From Marivirga aurantiaca (GTDB lineage Bacteria; Bacteroidota; Bacteroidia; Cytophagales; Cyclobacteriaceae): a stretch of DNA of 64,000 nt. The position numbers and the translations under genes were made by a program. Every line of letters begins with the position of its first letter. The first letter of the stretch is position 1. Below, piece by piece: positions 55,172 through 63,880 of this stretch. The notes beneath the pieces were generated by a model, which saw only the letters and a list, made by a program, of their open reading frames with translations, was not told where the DNA came from and did no database searches. The stretch covers positions 45,778 through 109,777 of the forward strand of contig NZ_JAEQBW010000014.1 of the NCBI RefSeq assembly GCF_016679925.1, in the 5' to 3' direction.

Positions 55172-55195
55172 ATTTTAAAATAGTTTGTTGAGTGA

Positions 55196-55795
55196 TTAAA
55201 TCTGGGGAAAGTTAATATGATATTTCACAGCGAATACCCGAAGTGTTACAATAAATGAAGCGGAGCAGATAAAGTTCCAGTCTCTTGGTATATCAAAAGA
55301 ATTAAGCATAACGTAAAACAATCCACCTGCCAGGCAGGCACTGGCGTAAATCTCCTTTCTGAATAAAACAGGTGTTTCATTAATTAAGGTGTCGCGGATT
55401 ACCCCGCCAAAAACAGCAGAAAACATACCCATTATAGCAGCTATTTCCCAGCGAACACCCAATGATAAGGCTTTTTCTACACCCGCTACGGTAAAAAGTG
55501 CAATTCCTAAAGTATCAAAAATACTCAGCGTCCTTCTTAGTTTTTGGAGTACTTTATTAAAAAAACCAGCTATTAAAATGGCTACCAAAATGGTGTAAAT
55601 GATATAAATATCCGTAATCCAGGTAAGGGGATAACTGCCTAGTAAAACATCACGTAAAGTACCGCCACCTATAGCGGTTACAAAACCGGTAAAGCCTGCT
55701 CCAAACCAATCCTCGGATTTTCCTTGCACAGCCAATGCCCCGGAAATGGCAAAAGTAAAAGTTCCTATAAGTTCAAGTATGTATTGGATGTTCAT
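55196..55795 (-). CDS. TRIC-type cation channel protein (UPF0126/YadS family)
   Basis: Integral membrane protein of 199 residues with about seven helices arranged as two similar halves. Each half carries the family glycine-rich motif: FTGFVTAIGGGTLRDVLLG (first) and MFSAVFGGVIRDTL (second). Bacterial homologues of trimeric intracellular cation channels form K+-conducting trimers; physiological role not settled. Stands alone between a PQQ dehydrogenase gene (convergent) and a YciI-like gene on the same strand. Confidence 0.9.
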   Translation of the reverse strand: MNIQYILELIGTFTFAISGALAVQGKSEDWFGAGFTGFVTAIGGGTLRDVLLGSYPLTWITDIYIIYTILVAILIAGFFNKVLQKLRRTLSIFDTLGIALFTVAGVEKALSLGVRWEIAAIMGMFSAVFGGVIRDTLINETPVLFRKEIYASACLAGGLFYVMLNSFDIPRDWNFICSASFIVTLRVFAVKYHINFPQI

Positions 55796-55845
55796 CTCAT
55801 CAATTTGCCTAAAGATAATGGCTGAAACCGATAAAGCTTAAAAAC

Positions 55846-56304
55846 TTAAGGATTGATTTTTGTGATTTTAGATTGGGTTTCCAAATATACGGGCAAAGCA
55901 GCAGCTCCGTACCAGCCATACAATTCATAATCTAACAAACCCTCACTGATCGCAGGATCTGTGGCGAGTAATTTTTTAGCTTCTTCAACCTCTTTTACTG
56001 TAAGAATGAATATACCGCGGTAAGTTTTTTCATTTTTCATTAATGGCCCTGCTACAATTAGCTGACCCGTTTCAGCCAGTCGTCCAATATTATTCATGTG
56101 GCCCCGAAATAAACTATCTACTACTTTTTTGTCCTCAATTACTACTTTTCCGGTTTTTAGCATTACCAATGTATATAATTTCATGCCATAATCATCAGCG
56201 CCTAAGGAGTCGGCCAATTCCTGATCATAGGAAGATGATTCATTTTGTGCCCAAACAATGTTGGCCATGCAAAGGGAAGCGAGAAGGAGAATAAGCGTTT
56301 TCAT
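55846..56304 (-). CDS. Exported YciI-like protein
   Basis: Protein of 152 residues with a signal peptide (cleavage near IVWAQ). The mature domain reads like the YCII/YciI ferredoxin-like fold: LYTLVMLKTGK, AETGQLIVAGPLMKNEKTYRGIFIL and EEAKKLLATDPAISEGLLDYELYGWYG. YciI proteins are usually cytoplasmic or fused to enzymes; an exported version is less usual and points to periplasmic function. The active-site His/Asp of YciI is not obvious. Confidence 0.78.
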   Translation of the reverse strand: MKTLILLLASLCMANIVWAQNESSSYDQELADSLGADDYGMKLYTLVMLKTGKVVIEDKKVVDSLFRGHMNNIGRLAETGQLIVAGPLMKNEKTYRGIFILTVKEVEEAKKLLATDPAISEGLLDYELYGWYGAAALPVYLETQSKITKINP

Positions 56305-56573
56305 GTTATTTGATTTTTAATGGTTACCCCAGGATAGTTGGGGCAGGCTATTTCATAGTTTTGAAAATACTAAGTGTTTAAATTTATGCTTAATTTAAAC
56401 AAATAAAAGAATATTTGCTGTCCCTTGTTTATTTATTCTGTTTATGCTACTTCCGATCCTTCTGTTTTAAAAAAGCATCTTTGTTTATAAAATGATTATA
56501 TTTAAATGGAAGAGTGTAAACGAACTTCTTATTTAATAATCGTAGCGCTTTATAGGCAAAAATCACTGAACCT

Positions 56574-57470
56574 TTGGAAATAATTAAAACCGAAAGCCTT
56601 TCAAAATTCTATGGAGTTACTCCCGCCTCGGATAACATTAGTATTCATGTGAATGAGGGAGAAATCTATGGATTTATTGGTCTCAATGGTGCAGGAAAAA
56701 CCACATTAATAAGGATGTTGCTGGGAATGATTAAGCCTGATGAAGGAGAGCTTAGCCTTTTCGGAAAAAAGATGAACCCGAGATTTAACTTATGGAATAA
56801 TGTCGGCTACCTGGTAGAAACACCAAACTCCTATCCCAATCTGTCTGTGGTTGAAAACCTGAAAGTCTATTATCATCTGCGTCAGCTGAATGATCTTTCC
56901 TTGCTAGAAAGTATTATACAGGATTTGAAGCTAGTTAAATATAAAAATGTAAAAGCCAAACATTTGTCTTTGGGAAATAAACAACGTTTAGGTCTGGCAA
57001 AAGCCCTTATGCACAGACCTCAATTATTAATTTTAGATGAGCCCATTAATGGATTGGATCCGGAAGGAATAGTAGAAGTAAGAGAATTGCTAAAGAAACT
57101 AGCCAGGAACGGATCTACTATTTTTCTTTCAAGTCACATTTTAGGAGAGGTCTCCAAAATTGCTAACAGAATTGGTATTATCCGTAATGGAAAGTTAATT
57201 AAAGAGCTTACTAATCAGGAGCTTTCAGAACAGCTTATCAAAAAAGTAGTGGTACAAACTACAGATAATACAGCGGCCATTAAGTACTTATCAAGCAATA
57301 ATTATGCGGCAGTTATAAATGATGAAAATGAAATCGAGTTGAATGAAAAGAAAGCCATTCTCCAACCTGAAAATTTATCGAGGATACTGACAGAGGCGGG
57401 GTTTCCTCCGAAGCAGCTCTATCTATTCACCGAAGATTTAGAAATGTATTTTTTGAGAAATATAAGATGA
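56574..57470 (+). CDS. ABC transporter ATP-binding protein
   Basis: ABC-2 type ATPase of 298 residues. Walker A GLNGAGKTT (36-44), signature LSLGNKQRLGLAKAL (a variant of LSGGQ), Walker B LLILDEPINGLDP and the switch His in FLSSHIL are visible. The start is probably the TTG at 56574 (MEIIKTESLSKFYG); no ATG lies upstream and the first internal Met is too far in. It is coupled to the permease gene by an ATGA overlap. The family includes bacitracin/lantibiotic exporters (BcrA/YtrB type); cargo unknown. Confidence 0.92.
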   Translation: MEIIKTESLSKFYGVTPASDNISIHVNEGEIYGFIGLNGAGKTTLIRMLLGMIKPDEGELSLFGKKMNPRFNLWNNVGYLVETPNSYPNLSVVENLKVYYHLRQLNDLSLLESIIQDLKLVKYKNVKAKHLSLGNKQRLGLAKALMHRPQLLILDEPINGLDPEGIVEVRELLKKLARNGSTIFLSSHILGEVSKIANRIGIIRNGKLIKELTNQELSEQLIKKVVVQTTDNTAAIKYLSSNNYAAVINDENEIELNEKKAILQPENLSRILTEAGFPPKQLYLFTEDLEMYFLRNIR

Positions 57471-58246
57471 AACAAGCATTTATAGCAGAGCTATTGAAGA
57501 TCAGGCACGCCAAAATTGTGTGGGTCACTTTTATTGCTTTTTCATTAGCACCCATTATGGGAGGAGTATTCATGTTAATTCTCAATGATCCTGTTGCCAT
57601 AGAAAATGCCGGGGCTTTAAGTGCTAAAGCACAAATGATGAATTTTTCAGCTAACTGGAACTCCTATTTGGAAATTTTGACACAGGCAGTAGCTGTAGGT
57701 GGTGTTTTAATATTCGGATTTGTAGCCAGCTGGATTTTCGGAAGAGAATATTCTGATGATACAGCCAAGGATTTATTAGCATTGCCCACTTCACGGATAA
57801 AAATTTTAAATGCGAAATATAGCCTTTATGTAATTTGGTGCTTTGTCCTTACGGTTTCTAACTTAGTTGTGGGGGCGCTTATTGGCTTACTTTTACAATT
57901 ACCCGCACCTACAACTGACCTGATCACTGCACATGCCACAAATTATTTTCTTACCACAGTTTTAACTGTTATAATAGGCACCCCGGTGGCATTTATGGCC
58001 ATTTGGAGCAAAGGATATCTGGGGCCTTTAGGTTTTGTTGCTTTGGCCCTAGTATTTTCTCAGATAATAGCCGCCACAGGCTTTGGCTATTATTTTCCCT
58101 GGTCGGTTCCGGGACTTTTTAGTGGTGCCGGAGGAGAATATAAAGAACAACTTGATACATATAGTTACTTAATCTTAATCCTGACAAGTGTACTGGGCTA
58201 TATCGCTACTGTTTCCTATTGGAGATATGCTGATCAGGAGAAGTGA
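57467..58246 (+). CDS. ABC-2 type transporter permease
   Basis: Membrane protein of 259 residues with six hydrophobic segments and no signal domain; it pairs with the ATPase above through the 4-bp overlap. The pattern (FIAELLKIRHAKIVW at the start, EYSDDTAKDLLALPTSRIKIL in the cytoplasmic loop) matches ABC-2 permeases of the BcrB/YtrC type. A two-gene exporter of this type may give resistance to peptides or other envelope-active compounds, which is inference. Confidence 0.9.
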   Translation: MKQAFIAELLKIRHAKIVWVTFIAFSLAPIMGGVFMLILNDPVAIENAGALSAKAQMMNFSANWNSYLEILTQAVAVGGVLIFGFVASWIFGREYSDDTAKDLLALPTSRIKILNAKYSLYVIWCFVLTVSNLVVGALIGLLLQLPAPTTDLITAHATNYFLTTVLTVIIGTPVAFMAIWSKGYLGPLGFVALALVFSQIIAATGFGYYFPWSVPGLFSGAGGEYKEQLDTYSYLILILTSVLGYIATVSYWRYADQEK

Positions 58247-58295
58247 AAATAGAGATCCAAGTTATTCGCAACCCCCAACCCTTCAAAGAAATATC

Positions 58296-58877
58296 ATGAA
58301 CGAAAAGCACTTTCTGACAAACATCTTCAACGACCAACAATTCAAAAAAGAAGAATTGGAAATCATTCTCCCAAAATATAAAAAAGTAGATTTTCTGAAA
58401 AATGACTTTCTCCTCAATGAAGGTAAAGTAGCCAATCAATACTGGTTTATTGAAAAAGGCTTTGTTCGTTCTTTTGCAACAGATCCTGAAGGGAAAGACA
58501 TTAGCACTAATTTTTATTCTGTGGGAGATGTGGTCATTGACTGGCCCTCTTTCTTTTTAAGAAATTCAACAAGAGAAAACATTCAGGCTTTAACGGACTG
58601 TATTTGTTGGCAACTGGATTTTGAAACTTTTCAGCACTTGTTTCACAGCATAGAAACCTTTAGGGAGCATGGCCGGGCACGGCTTGTAGGAAGTTATTTT
58701 GCCCTAAAGCAGAATAGTATCTCCATGATTACAGATCAGGCAAAAGAAAGGTATAAAAAACTGGTAAAGGAAAAACCTCAAATAGTCCAAAATGTACCTT
58801 TAAAACAATTGGCAACTTATTTAGGTGTTACTGATACATCCCTTAGTCGAATCCGTAAAGAAATCGCTAGTGAATAA
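58296..58877 (+). CDS. Crp/Fnr-family transcriptional regulator
   Basis: Regulator of 193 residues. I start it at the ATG at 58296 (MNEKHFLTNIF); the longer frame overlaps the permease gene. The N-terminal cyclic-nucleotide-binding-like domain (about 10-120; WFIEKGFVRSFATDPEGKDISTNFYSVGDVV) lacks a clear cAMP-binding Arg-Ser pair, as in many Bacteroidota Crp/Fnr members. The C-terminal HTH-Crp region has LKQLATYLGVTDTSLSRIRKEI. No Cys for an Fe-S cluster is present. Effector and targets unknown; it sits next to the DUF1569 gene. Confidence 0.9.
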   Translation: MNEKHFLTNIFNDQQFKKEELEIILPKYKKVDFLKNDFLLNEGKVANQYWFIEKGFVRSFATDPEGKDISTNFYSVGDVVIDWPSFFLRNSTRENIQALTDCICWQLDFETFQHLFHSIETFREHGRARLVGSYFALKQNSISMITDQAKERYKKLVKEKPQIVQNVPLKQLATYLGVTDTSLSRIRKEIASE

Positions 58878-58933
58878 ATTTCAGATTTATCCCTAGTTAA
58901 GTTTTTTTGGAATATTAATCCTCAACGGACTTT

Positions 58934-58949
58934 CTTGTCATATGGCAAG
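58934..58949. promoter_or_regulatory. Possible operator CTTGTCATATGGCAAG
   Basis: Near-perfect palindrome (14 of 16 positions) in the gap between the Crp/Fnr gene and the DUF1569 gene; a close copy lies at 6154-6169. A Crp/Fnr-type dimer could bind such a site, but the regulator is unknown. Confidence 0.3.
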
Positions 58950-58993
58950 AGGAGTTTATTCTTAAAGCGATAGATTTGATCCAAAACAAAAAG

Positions 58994-59437
58994 ATGAAAT
59001 CTATACTCGACAAAAACACAGTTGTGGAAATGATTGATAGAATCAATTCACTTACTCCTCAGAGCAAAGCGCAATGGGGTAAAATGGATGCTTACCAAAT
59101 GCTGAAACATTGTACTTTAAGTGAAGAAATGTTTTTAGGAAGAAAGAAATATGAAAGACTCTTCATTGGAAGACTTTTTGGTAAAATGGCCTTAAAAAGC
59201 ATTCTTAAAGATGAAAGCAGGTTGAAACCGAATGGACCAACCCATCCGGAACTAAAAATTACAGGCTCAGGTAATTTTGAAGCAGAAAAAAACAAGTGGA
59301 TTGAATTGCTCAATGAATACATCAGGTTTTCAAACCCTCATTTTGTACATCCTTTCTTTGGTAAAATGAGCAATGATCAAATTGGACAATATATTTACAA
59401 ACATGCAGATCACCACTTGAGACAGTTTAACCATTAA
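58994..59437 (+). CDS. DUF1569/DinB-like protein
   Basis: Protein of 147 residues starting at the ATG at 58994 (MKSILDKNTV), chosen over a TTG six codons upstream. The His positions (MLKHCTLSEE near 40 and KHADHHLRQF near the C-terminus) form the metal-binding pattern of DUF1569, a member of the DinB/YfiT-like four-helix fold. Such proteins are often thiol-transferase or stress related; function here unknown. It follows the Crp/Fnr gene and precedes a membrane protein gene by 18 bp. Confidence 0.82.
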   Translation: MKSILDKNTVVEMIDRINSLTPQSKAQWGKMDAYQMLKHCTLSEEMFLGRKKYERLFIGRLFGKMALKSILKDESRLKPNGPTHPELKITGSGNFEAEKNKWIELLNEYIRFSNPHFVHPFFGKMSNDQIGQYIYKHADHHLRQFNH

Positions 59438-59455
59438 TTCTCTCTCCGGATCGTT

Positions 59456-60100
59456 ATGAAAACACTACAATTCGCTTTTATTGGAATTACTCTTTTATCG
59501 CTTGTACTATTTTTTCTGGGTACAGGCAAAGACAAAAAAGTTTTGATTTTCTTTAGTTTGTGGGCAGTTTTTATAGCAGTACTCTCATATTCCGGATTTT
59601 TTCTAAATACAGAGACTTTGCCGCCAAGAATGCTGTTAGTAATTGTACCGGCCATATTTTATACCATTTATTTCTATAAAAAAATAGAAATCGCGAAAGT
59701 AAAGCGGAATGTGTTGGTGGCAATCCATATTGTAAGACTTCCTGTGGAAATTACCCTTTACCAGCTTTTTCTCCATGGAAAGGTTCCTGTTATTATGACC
59801 TATGAAGGCTGGAACTTTGATATAGTCATAGGTCTTTCTGCTATCATGTTGGTTTTTTATTTGGCTTTTGTCAAAAGAAATATCAATAAGCGATTGTTGA
59901 GAATCTGGAATATTCTTGGTATTGGGTTTTTAACTGTAATTGTCATGATAGCTATTCTGTCACTTCCATCACCAATTCAACAATTAGCACATGAGCAGCC
60001 GAATGTGGCCATTTTGGAGTTTCCTTTTACCTTGCTGCCTGCAGTGGTAGTACCCATTGTTTTATTGTCTCATCTTTTAATTTTGAAAGAGAACAGGTAA
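59456..60100 (+). CDS. Hypothetical integral membrane protein
   Basis: Protein of 214 residues with about seven hydrophobic segments and short loops. The conserved-looking positions (LPVEITLYQLFLHGKVPVIMTYEGWNFD, residues about 93-120) hint at a conserved bacterial membrane family, but no name is certain. It is probably co-transcribed with the DUF1569 gene (18 bp gap). A hairpin terminator follows 16 bp after the stop. Confidence 0.65.
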   Translation: MKTLQFAFIGITLLSLVLFFLGTGKDKKVLIFFSLWAVFIAVLSYSGFFLNTETLPPRMLLVIVPAIFYTIYFYKKIEIAKVKRNVLVAIHIVRLPVEITLYQLFLHGKVPVIMTYEGWNFDIVIGLSAIMLVFYLAFVKRNINKRLLRIWNILGIGFLTVIVMIAILSLPSPIQQLAHEQPNVAILEFPFTLLPAVVVPIVLLSHLLILKENR

Positions 60101-60116
60101 GTTCAGAGCAGTAAAA

Positions 60117-60145
60117 ATACGCTATCCTTTATCTGGATAGCGTAT
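60117..60145. terminator. Bidirectional intrinsic terminator, 11-bp stem
   Basis: Arms 60117-60127 and 60135-60145 are perfectly complementary with a 7-base loop. On the minus strand the hairpin is followed by ATTTTTAC, so it suits the medium-chain reductase gene; on the plus strand it follows the membrane protein gene but has only a poor T-run. It lies between the two convergent genes. Confidence 0.7.
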
Positions 60146-60150
60146 AAACT

Positions 60151-61152
60151 TTAAAACGTGAGGACAACTTTTCCAAAATGTTTTCCTTTGTCAAAATAAT
60201 CTAAAGCCTCAGAAAGCTCGGAAAGCGGAAAAAATTTATCCACTACCGGCTTAATATCATGAGTTTCGATTCTTTTGTTCATTTCTTCAAAAGAAGCTTT
60301 TGAACCAACCTGTACGCCTATTATAGAGAGATTTTTTTGATTAATATCAAATACTGATAAATTTACATTGGCACCGCCTAACAAACCAACGACAGCAATT
60401 TTTCCTCCAAACCTCATTACTGTAGTCGTTTTGCCAATTTCCGCCCATGACATTTCCAAAGCTAAATCCACACCGGCTCCTTTGGTTAATTCCAACACCT
60501 TTTTAGGCCAATCAGGGTTTGTTTTATAATTAATAGCTTCATCAGCCCCTAATAATTTGGCTTTCTCAATCTTTTCATCGGAGCTTGAAATAATAATCAC
60601 TTTTGCCCCAATTGATTTGGCAAATTGCAAGGCAAAAATTGACACCCCACCTGTTCCTTGTAACAAAACAGTTTGTTTTTCCTTTAAGCCACCGACATTA
60701 AAAAGGGCTTCCCAGGCAGTAAGTCCTGCAATAGGTAAAGTGGAAGCTTCTTCAGTAGTAAGATTCGCAGGAATTTTAACCAGAGAATCTTCGGATAAAG
60801 CTATATATTCTGAAAAAACACCTGGTACATCCGTACCCAACCTATTTAGGAGGTTGGAGGCTTGTAAATTTCCCGACTGCCACGATTGAATAAAATGGGT
60901 TGAAACGACATCTCCAACTTTAAATTTGGATATACTGTTAACTGTTTTTTCCACAACTCCTACAGCATCTGATCCCAGCACATGGGGAAGCTTTGTACCC
61001 AATGCACCTTTGGCAATCATTAAATCCAATTGGTTAAGTGATATGGATTTAATTTTTACCAGGACCTCATTTGATTGTATAGTGGGTATAGGTTGTTCTT
61101 CTGTACTCACATTGTCCAGACCATAGCTATTTTTGATTACTATTGATTTCAT
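60151..61152 (-). CDS. Medium-chain reductase (quinone-oxidoreductase-like)
   Basis: Zinc-free NADPH-dependent MDR of 333 residues. The N-terminal GroES-like part has LNQLDLMIAKGALGTKLPHVLGSDAVG; the Rossmann motif is LLQGTGGVSIFALQFAKSIGAKVIIISSSD (about 160-190). The catalytic zinc ligands (Cys/His/Glu) are missing, as in the QOR/zeta-crystallin branch. Divergent from the HxlR regulator gene with 127 bp between, which suggests regulation by it. Substrate may be quinone or an electrophilic carbonyl. Confidence 0.9.
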   Translation of the reverse strand: MKSIVIKNSYGLDNVSTEEQPIPTIQSNEVLVKIKSISLNQLDLMIAKGALGTKLPHVLGSDAVGVVEKTVNSISKFKVGDVVSTHFIQSWQSGNLQASNLLNRLGTDVPGVFSEYIALSEDSLVKIPANLTTEEASTLPIAGLTAWEALFNVGGLKEKQTVLLQGTGGVSIFALQFAKSIGAKVIIISSSDEKIEKAKLLGADEAINYKTNPDWPKKVLELTKGAGVDLALEMSWAEIGKTTTVMRFGGKIAVVGLLGGANVNLSVFDINQKNLSIIGVQVGSKASFEEMNKRIETHDIKPVVDKFFPLSELSEALDYFDKGKHFGKVVLTF

Positions 61153-61204
61153 TCATTTATTTTTAAGTGAAAGACAAAAGTATTTTATCACTATCTTTCA
61201 AACA

Positions 61205-61244
61205 AGTATGCACTTTTTTGTATACTAGTATCTAAAAGCATACT
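61205..61244. promoter_or_regulatory. Inverted-repeat operator candidate for the HxlR regulator
   Basis: The arms AGTATGC (61205-61211) and GCATACT (61238-61244) are perfectly complementary, and a perfect palindrome ATACTAGTAT (61222-61231) lies between them, close to the middle. HxlR-type regulators often bind inverted repeats of this size in the divergent promoter of their target reductase. Confidence 0.5.
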
Positions 61245-61279
61245 ATTGCTGATTATCAATACTAAAACCGTAAAAAAAA

Positions 61280-61627
61280 ATGAAAAAATATGTTAACGAA
61301 GCTGTTTGTTCAGTGGATTATGCTTTCAGAAGGATTGGAGGAAAATATAAAGGCAGAATTTTATGGTACTTAAATGATCAAACGATAATGCGGTATGGTA
61401 AACTTCGGAAAGCATTGACAGATATTACTCCTAAAATGCTGACACAAACACTAAGAGAATTGGAAAGCGACAATCTCATTAATAGAAGAGTATATCACGA
61501 GGTGCCACCTAAAGTGGAATATTCACTAACGGAAACGGGAGCAGAACTTATTCCTTTTATAAATTATTTACGCATCTGGGGTGACAAGCAAATCGAAAAG
61601 GAGAAAATGGAGTCAATAAAATGCTAA
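61280..61627 (+). CDS. HxlR-family transcriptional regulator
   Basis: Winged-helix regulator of 115 residues. N-terminal VCSVDYAFRRIGGKYKGRILWYLND, PKMLTQTLRELESDNLINRRVYHEVPPKVEYSLTE and the C-terminal HTH wing are the HxlR pattern; Cys10 precedes the first helix and could be a thiol sensor as in other HxlR proteins (inference). It is divergent from the MDR gene and upstream of a second MDR and OsmC, which suggests a role in the response to electrophiles or oxidants. An inverted repeat in the gap is a likely operator. Confidence 0.92.
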   Translation: MKKYVNEAVCSVDYAFRRIGGKYKGRILWYLNDQTIMRYGKLRKALTDITPKMLTQTLRELESDNLINRRVYHEVPPKVEYSLTETGAELIPFINYLRIWGDKQIEKEKMESIKC

Positions 61628-61670
61628 TTTAGCATGTGATTATTCTTAACTTCAGTATCCTTTATCGAAA

Positions 61671-62642
61671 ATGAAAGCAATTGTCTACACCAAATATGGC
61701 ACGCCAGGAGTTCTTCATCTGAAAGAGCTAGATAAACCGATTCCCAAAGAGAACGAGGTTTTGGTAAAAATTCATACTGCATCTGTAAATTCCTGGGACT
61801 GGGATCTTCTTACCGGAAAACCCTATTTGTATCGCTTATTGTTTGGGATTTTTAAACCAAAACACAATATATTAGGCTGTGATATTGCCGGACGGGTAGA
61901 GGACGTTGGCAAAAAAGTGGAGCAACTTAAATTGGGAGATGAGGTATTTGGTGATATCTCCACATATTGGGGAGGCTTTGCTGAATATGTTTGTGTTCCT
62001 GAAAACACATTAGCATTAAAACCAGCAAGTATGAAATTTGAGGAAGCTGCTGCCACTCCGCATGCGGCTGTACTCGCCCTCCAAAGCCTTCGGGATAAAA
62101 AACAGCTTAAAAAAGGGGAGAAGGTTTTAATTATTGGTGCTGGTGGAGGCGTTGGTACTTTTGCAGTTCAAATGGCGAAATTATTTGGGGCAGAAGTGAC
62201 CGCTGTAGACAGTGCTGAAAAATTAGAAATGCTCAGCTCATTAGGAGCGAATCATGTGATTGATTATAAACAAGAAGACTTTACTAAAAACGGGCAATGT
62301 TATGATCTGATTATTGATGTGGTAGCATCTCGTTCAGTTTTTGAATATAAAAAATCATTAATGGCCAATGGCATTTGTGTGATTGTTGGAGGCAGTATTT
62401 CTACACTTCTTCAAACAGCAATATTCGGTTCATTAATTTCAGGGAGCCAAAATAAAAAAGTAAGTGTTTTAATACATGAAGCCAACAAGGACATAGCATT
62501 TATTAAGGAGCTTTTTGAAGAAGGAAAAGTAAAACCTATTATTGATAAAAGTTATTCATTAGAAGAGGTTCCTGATGCGCTGGCCTGTCTCGGAAATGGA
62601 AAAGCCAGGGGAAAATTAGTTATCAATGTATTGAACGATTAA
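61671..62642 (+). CDS. Medium-chain NAD(P)-dependent oxidoreductase
   Basis: MDR enzyme of 323 residues, zinc-free, related to reticulon-4-interacting protein/QOR types. The N-terminal substrate domain reads VKIHTASVNSWDWDLLTGKPYLYRLLFG; the Rossmann motif is LIIGAGGGVGTFAVQMAKLFGAEV (about 146-170), followed by Asp at the end of strand two. It lies 43 bp after the HxlR gene on the same strand and may be under its control. Substrate unknown. Confidence 0.9.
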   Translation: MKAIVYTKYGTPGVLHLKELDKPIPKENEVLVKIHTASVNSWDWDLLTGKPYLYRLLFGIFKPKHNILGCDIAGRVEDVGKKVEQLKLGDEVFGDISTYWGGFAEYVCVPENTLALKPASMKFEEAAATPHAAVLALQSLRDKKQLKKGEKVLIIGAGGGVGTFAVQMAKLFGAEVTAVDSAEKLEMLSSLGANHVIDYKQEDFTKNGQCYDLIIDVVASRSVFEYKKSLMANGICVIVGGSISTLLQTAIFGSLISGSQNKKVSVLIHEANKDIAFIKELFEEGKVKPIIDKSYSLEEVPDALACLGNGKARGKLVINVLND

Positions 62643-62687
62643 AAAACACATTTACGAACAAACACCCACCCTAAAGACCAAAAAAGT

Positions 62688-63176
62688 ATGGCAAAAACAC
62701 ATCATTATAATGCCACGATTGTCTGGATCGGCAATAAAGGACTCGGAACAAAAGACTATCGATCATTCGATCGTAACCACACCATTTCTATTGACAATAA
62801 ACCAGATATTTTGGCTTCATCAGACCCGGCATTTTTGGGTGATAGTTCCAGACATAATCCTGAAGATCTTTTAGTGTCATCATTATCAGCCTGCCATATG
62901 CTATGGTACCTGCATTTATGCGCAGTAAATGGAATAATAGTGGTGGATTATACAGACAAGGCAAGCGGGACAATGGAAGAAACAAAAGAAAGTGGAGGGC
63001 ACTTTACAGAAGTTGTTTTACGACCCACTGTAATTATTACAGATCCGGCACAAATAGATAAGGCAAATGAACTACATAAAGAAGCAAACAAAATGTGTTT
63101 CATCGCTAACTCCTGCAACTTTCCTGTGAGGCACATGCCTGAATGTAAGGTGAAAAACGGAATGAATAATTCTTAA
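62688..63176 (+). CDS. OsmC/Ohr-family thiol peroxidase-like protein
   Basis: OsmC-family protein of 162 residues. The first catalytic-type Cys lies in SSLSACHMLWYLHLC (about 65-79) and the second in NSCNFPV (about 144-150); both sit in the usual positions of the two active-site Cys residues of OsmC/Ohr peroxidases. The family reduces organic hydroperoxides with small thiols or lipoyl proteins. It follows the MDR gene by 45 bp, in a cluster with an HxlR regulator, consistent with a response to electrophiles. Confidence 0.92.
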   Translation: MAKTHHYNATIVWIGNKGLGTKDYRSFDRNHTISIDNKPDILASSDPAFLGDSSRHNPEDLLVSSLSACHMLWYLHLCAVNGIIVVDYTDKASGTMEETKESGGHFTEVVLRPTVIITDPAQIDKANELHKEANKMCFIANSCNFPVRHMPECKVKNGMNNS

Positions 63177-63237
63177 GAGGATGCGAAATATCGAAAAATA
63201 AAGTAGCCTTAGATGAAAACTTCAGAAACTATGTTTT

Positions 63238-63804
63238 ATGGAACAATATGAGTTTTTCAAACTTTTTCACGATCTCAGTATAGAAGATTACAGCTTGCTG
63301 ACCAAAAATCTAAAAAGCAGGAATTTCAAAAAAGGAGATCTAATAACAGCTCCGGGACAAATTCAGAAGGAGCTTTTTTTTGTTAAAAGCGGGGTTCAGA
63401 TGTCCTGTTTTGAAACCCAAAGAAACACACATGTCATAGCTTTTACTTATTCTCCTAATTTGTGCGCTATTCCTGATTCATTTTCCTTTCAAAGACCCTC
63501 AAGCTATTACCTCAGCTGTTTAACAGACAGTGAAATGGAATATTTATCATATGATGATTTACAGACATTATTTGACCAGTCACATCAAATAGAACGTTTA
63601 TTTAGAAAAATGACAGAAGCGGTTTTAGCAGGAGTATTAACCCGGCATGTGGAGCTCCATTCATTAAAAATGGAAGAAAGGTATAAAAAATTCTGTCAAA
63701 GAAGCCCTCATTTACTTCAGCTTGTCCCCCACAAATATATTGCTTCCTATTTAGGAATTGACCCCACCAATTTCAGTAAGCTATACAACAATGTAAAATT
63801 CTGA
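63238..63804 (+). CDS. Crp/Fnr-family transcriptional regulator
   Basis: Regulator of 188 residues with an N-terminal cyclic-nucleotide-binding-like domain (FKKGDLITAPGQIQKELFFVKSGVQ) and a C-terminal HTH region (HKYIASYLGIDPTNFSKLYNNV). The conserved cAMP-binding residues are not present, as with the other Crp/Fnr protein in the window. No Cys cluster is present. It is separated from the OsmC gene by 61 bp, so it could be part of the same stress-response cluster or control it. Confidence 0.9.
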   Translation: MEQYEFFKLFHDLSIEDYSLLTKNLKSRNFKKGDLITAPGQIQKELFFVKSGVQMSCFETQRNTHVIAFTYSPNLCAIPDSFSFQRPSSYYLSCLTDSEMEYLSYDDLQTLFDQSHQIERLFRKMTEAVLAGVLTRHVELHSLKMEERYKKFCQRSPHLLQLVPHKYIASYLGIDPTNFSKLYNNVKF

Positions 63805-63880
63805 CATTGGTTTAGACCAAGACTGTTATTACAGAATCTCCCGACCTTTGAATTAAATCAAAGCTTTTTCTTTGGTAATG

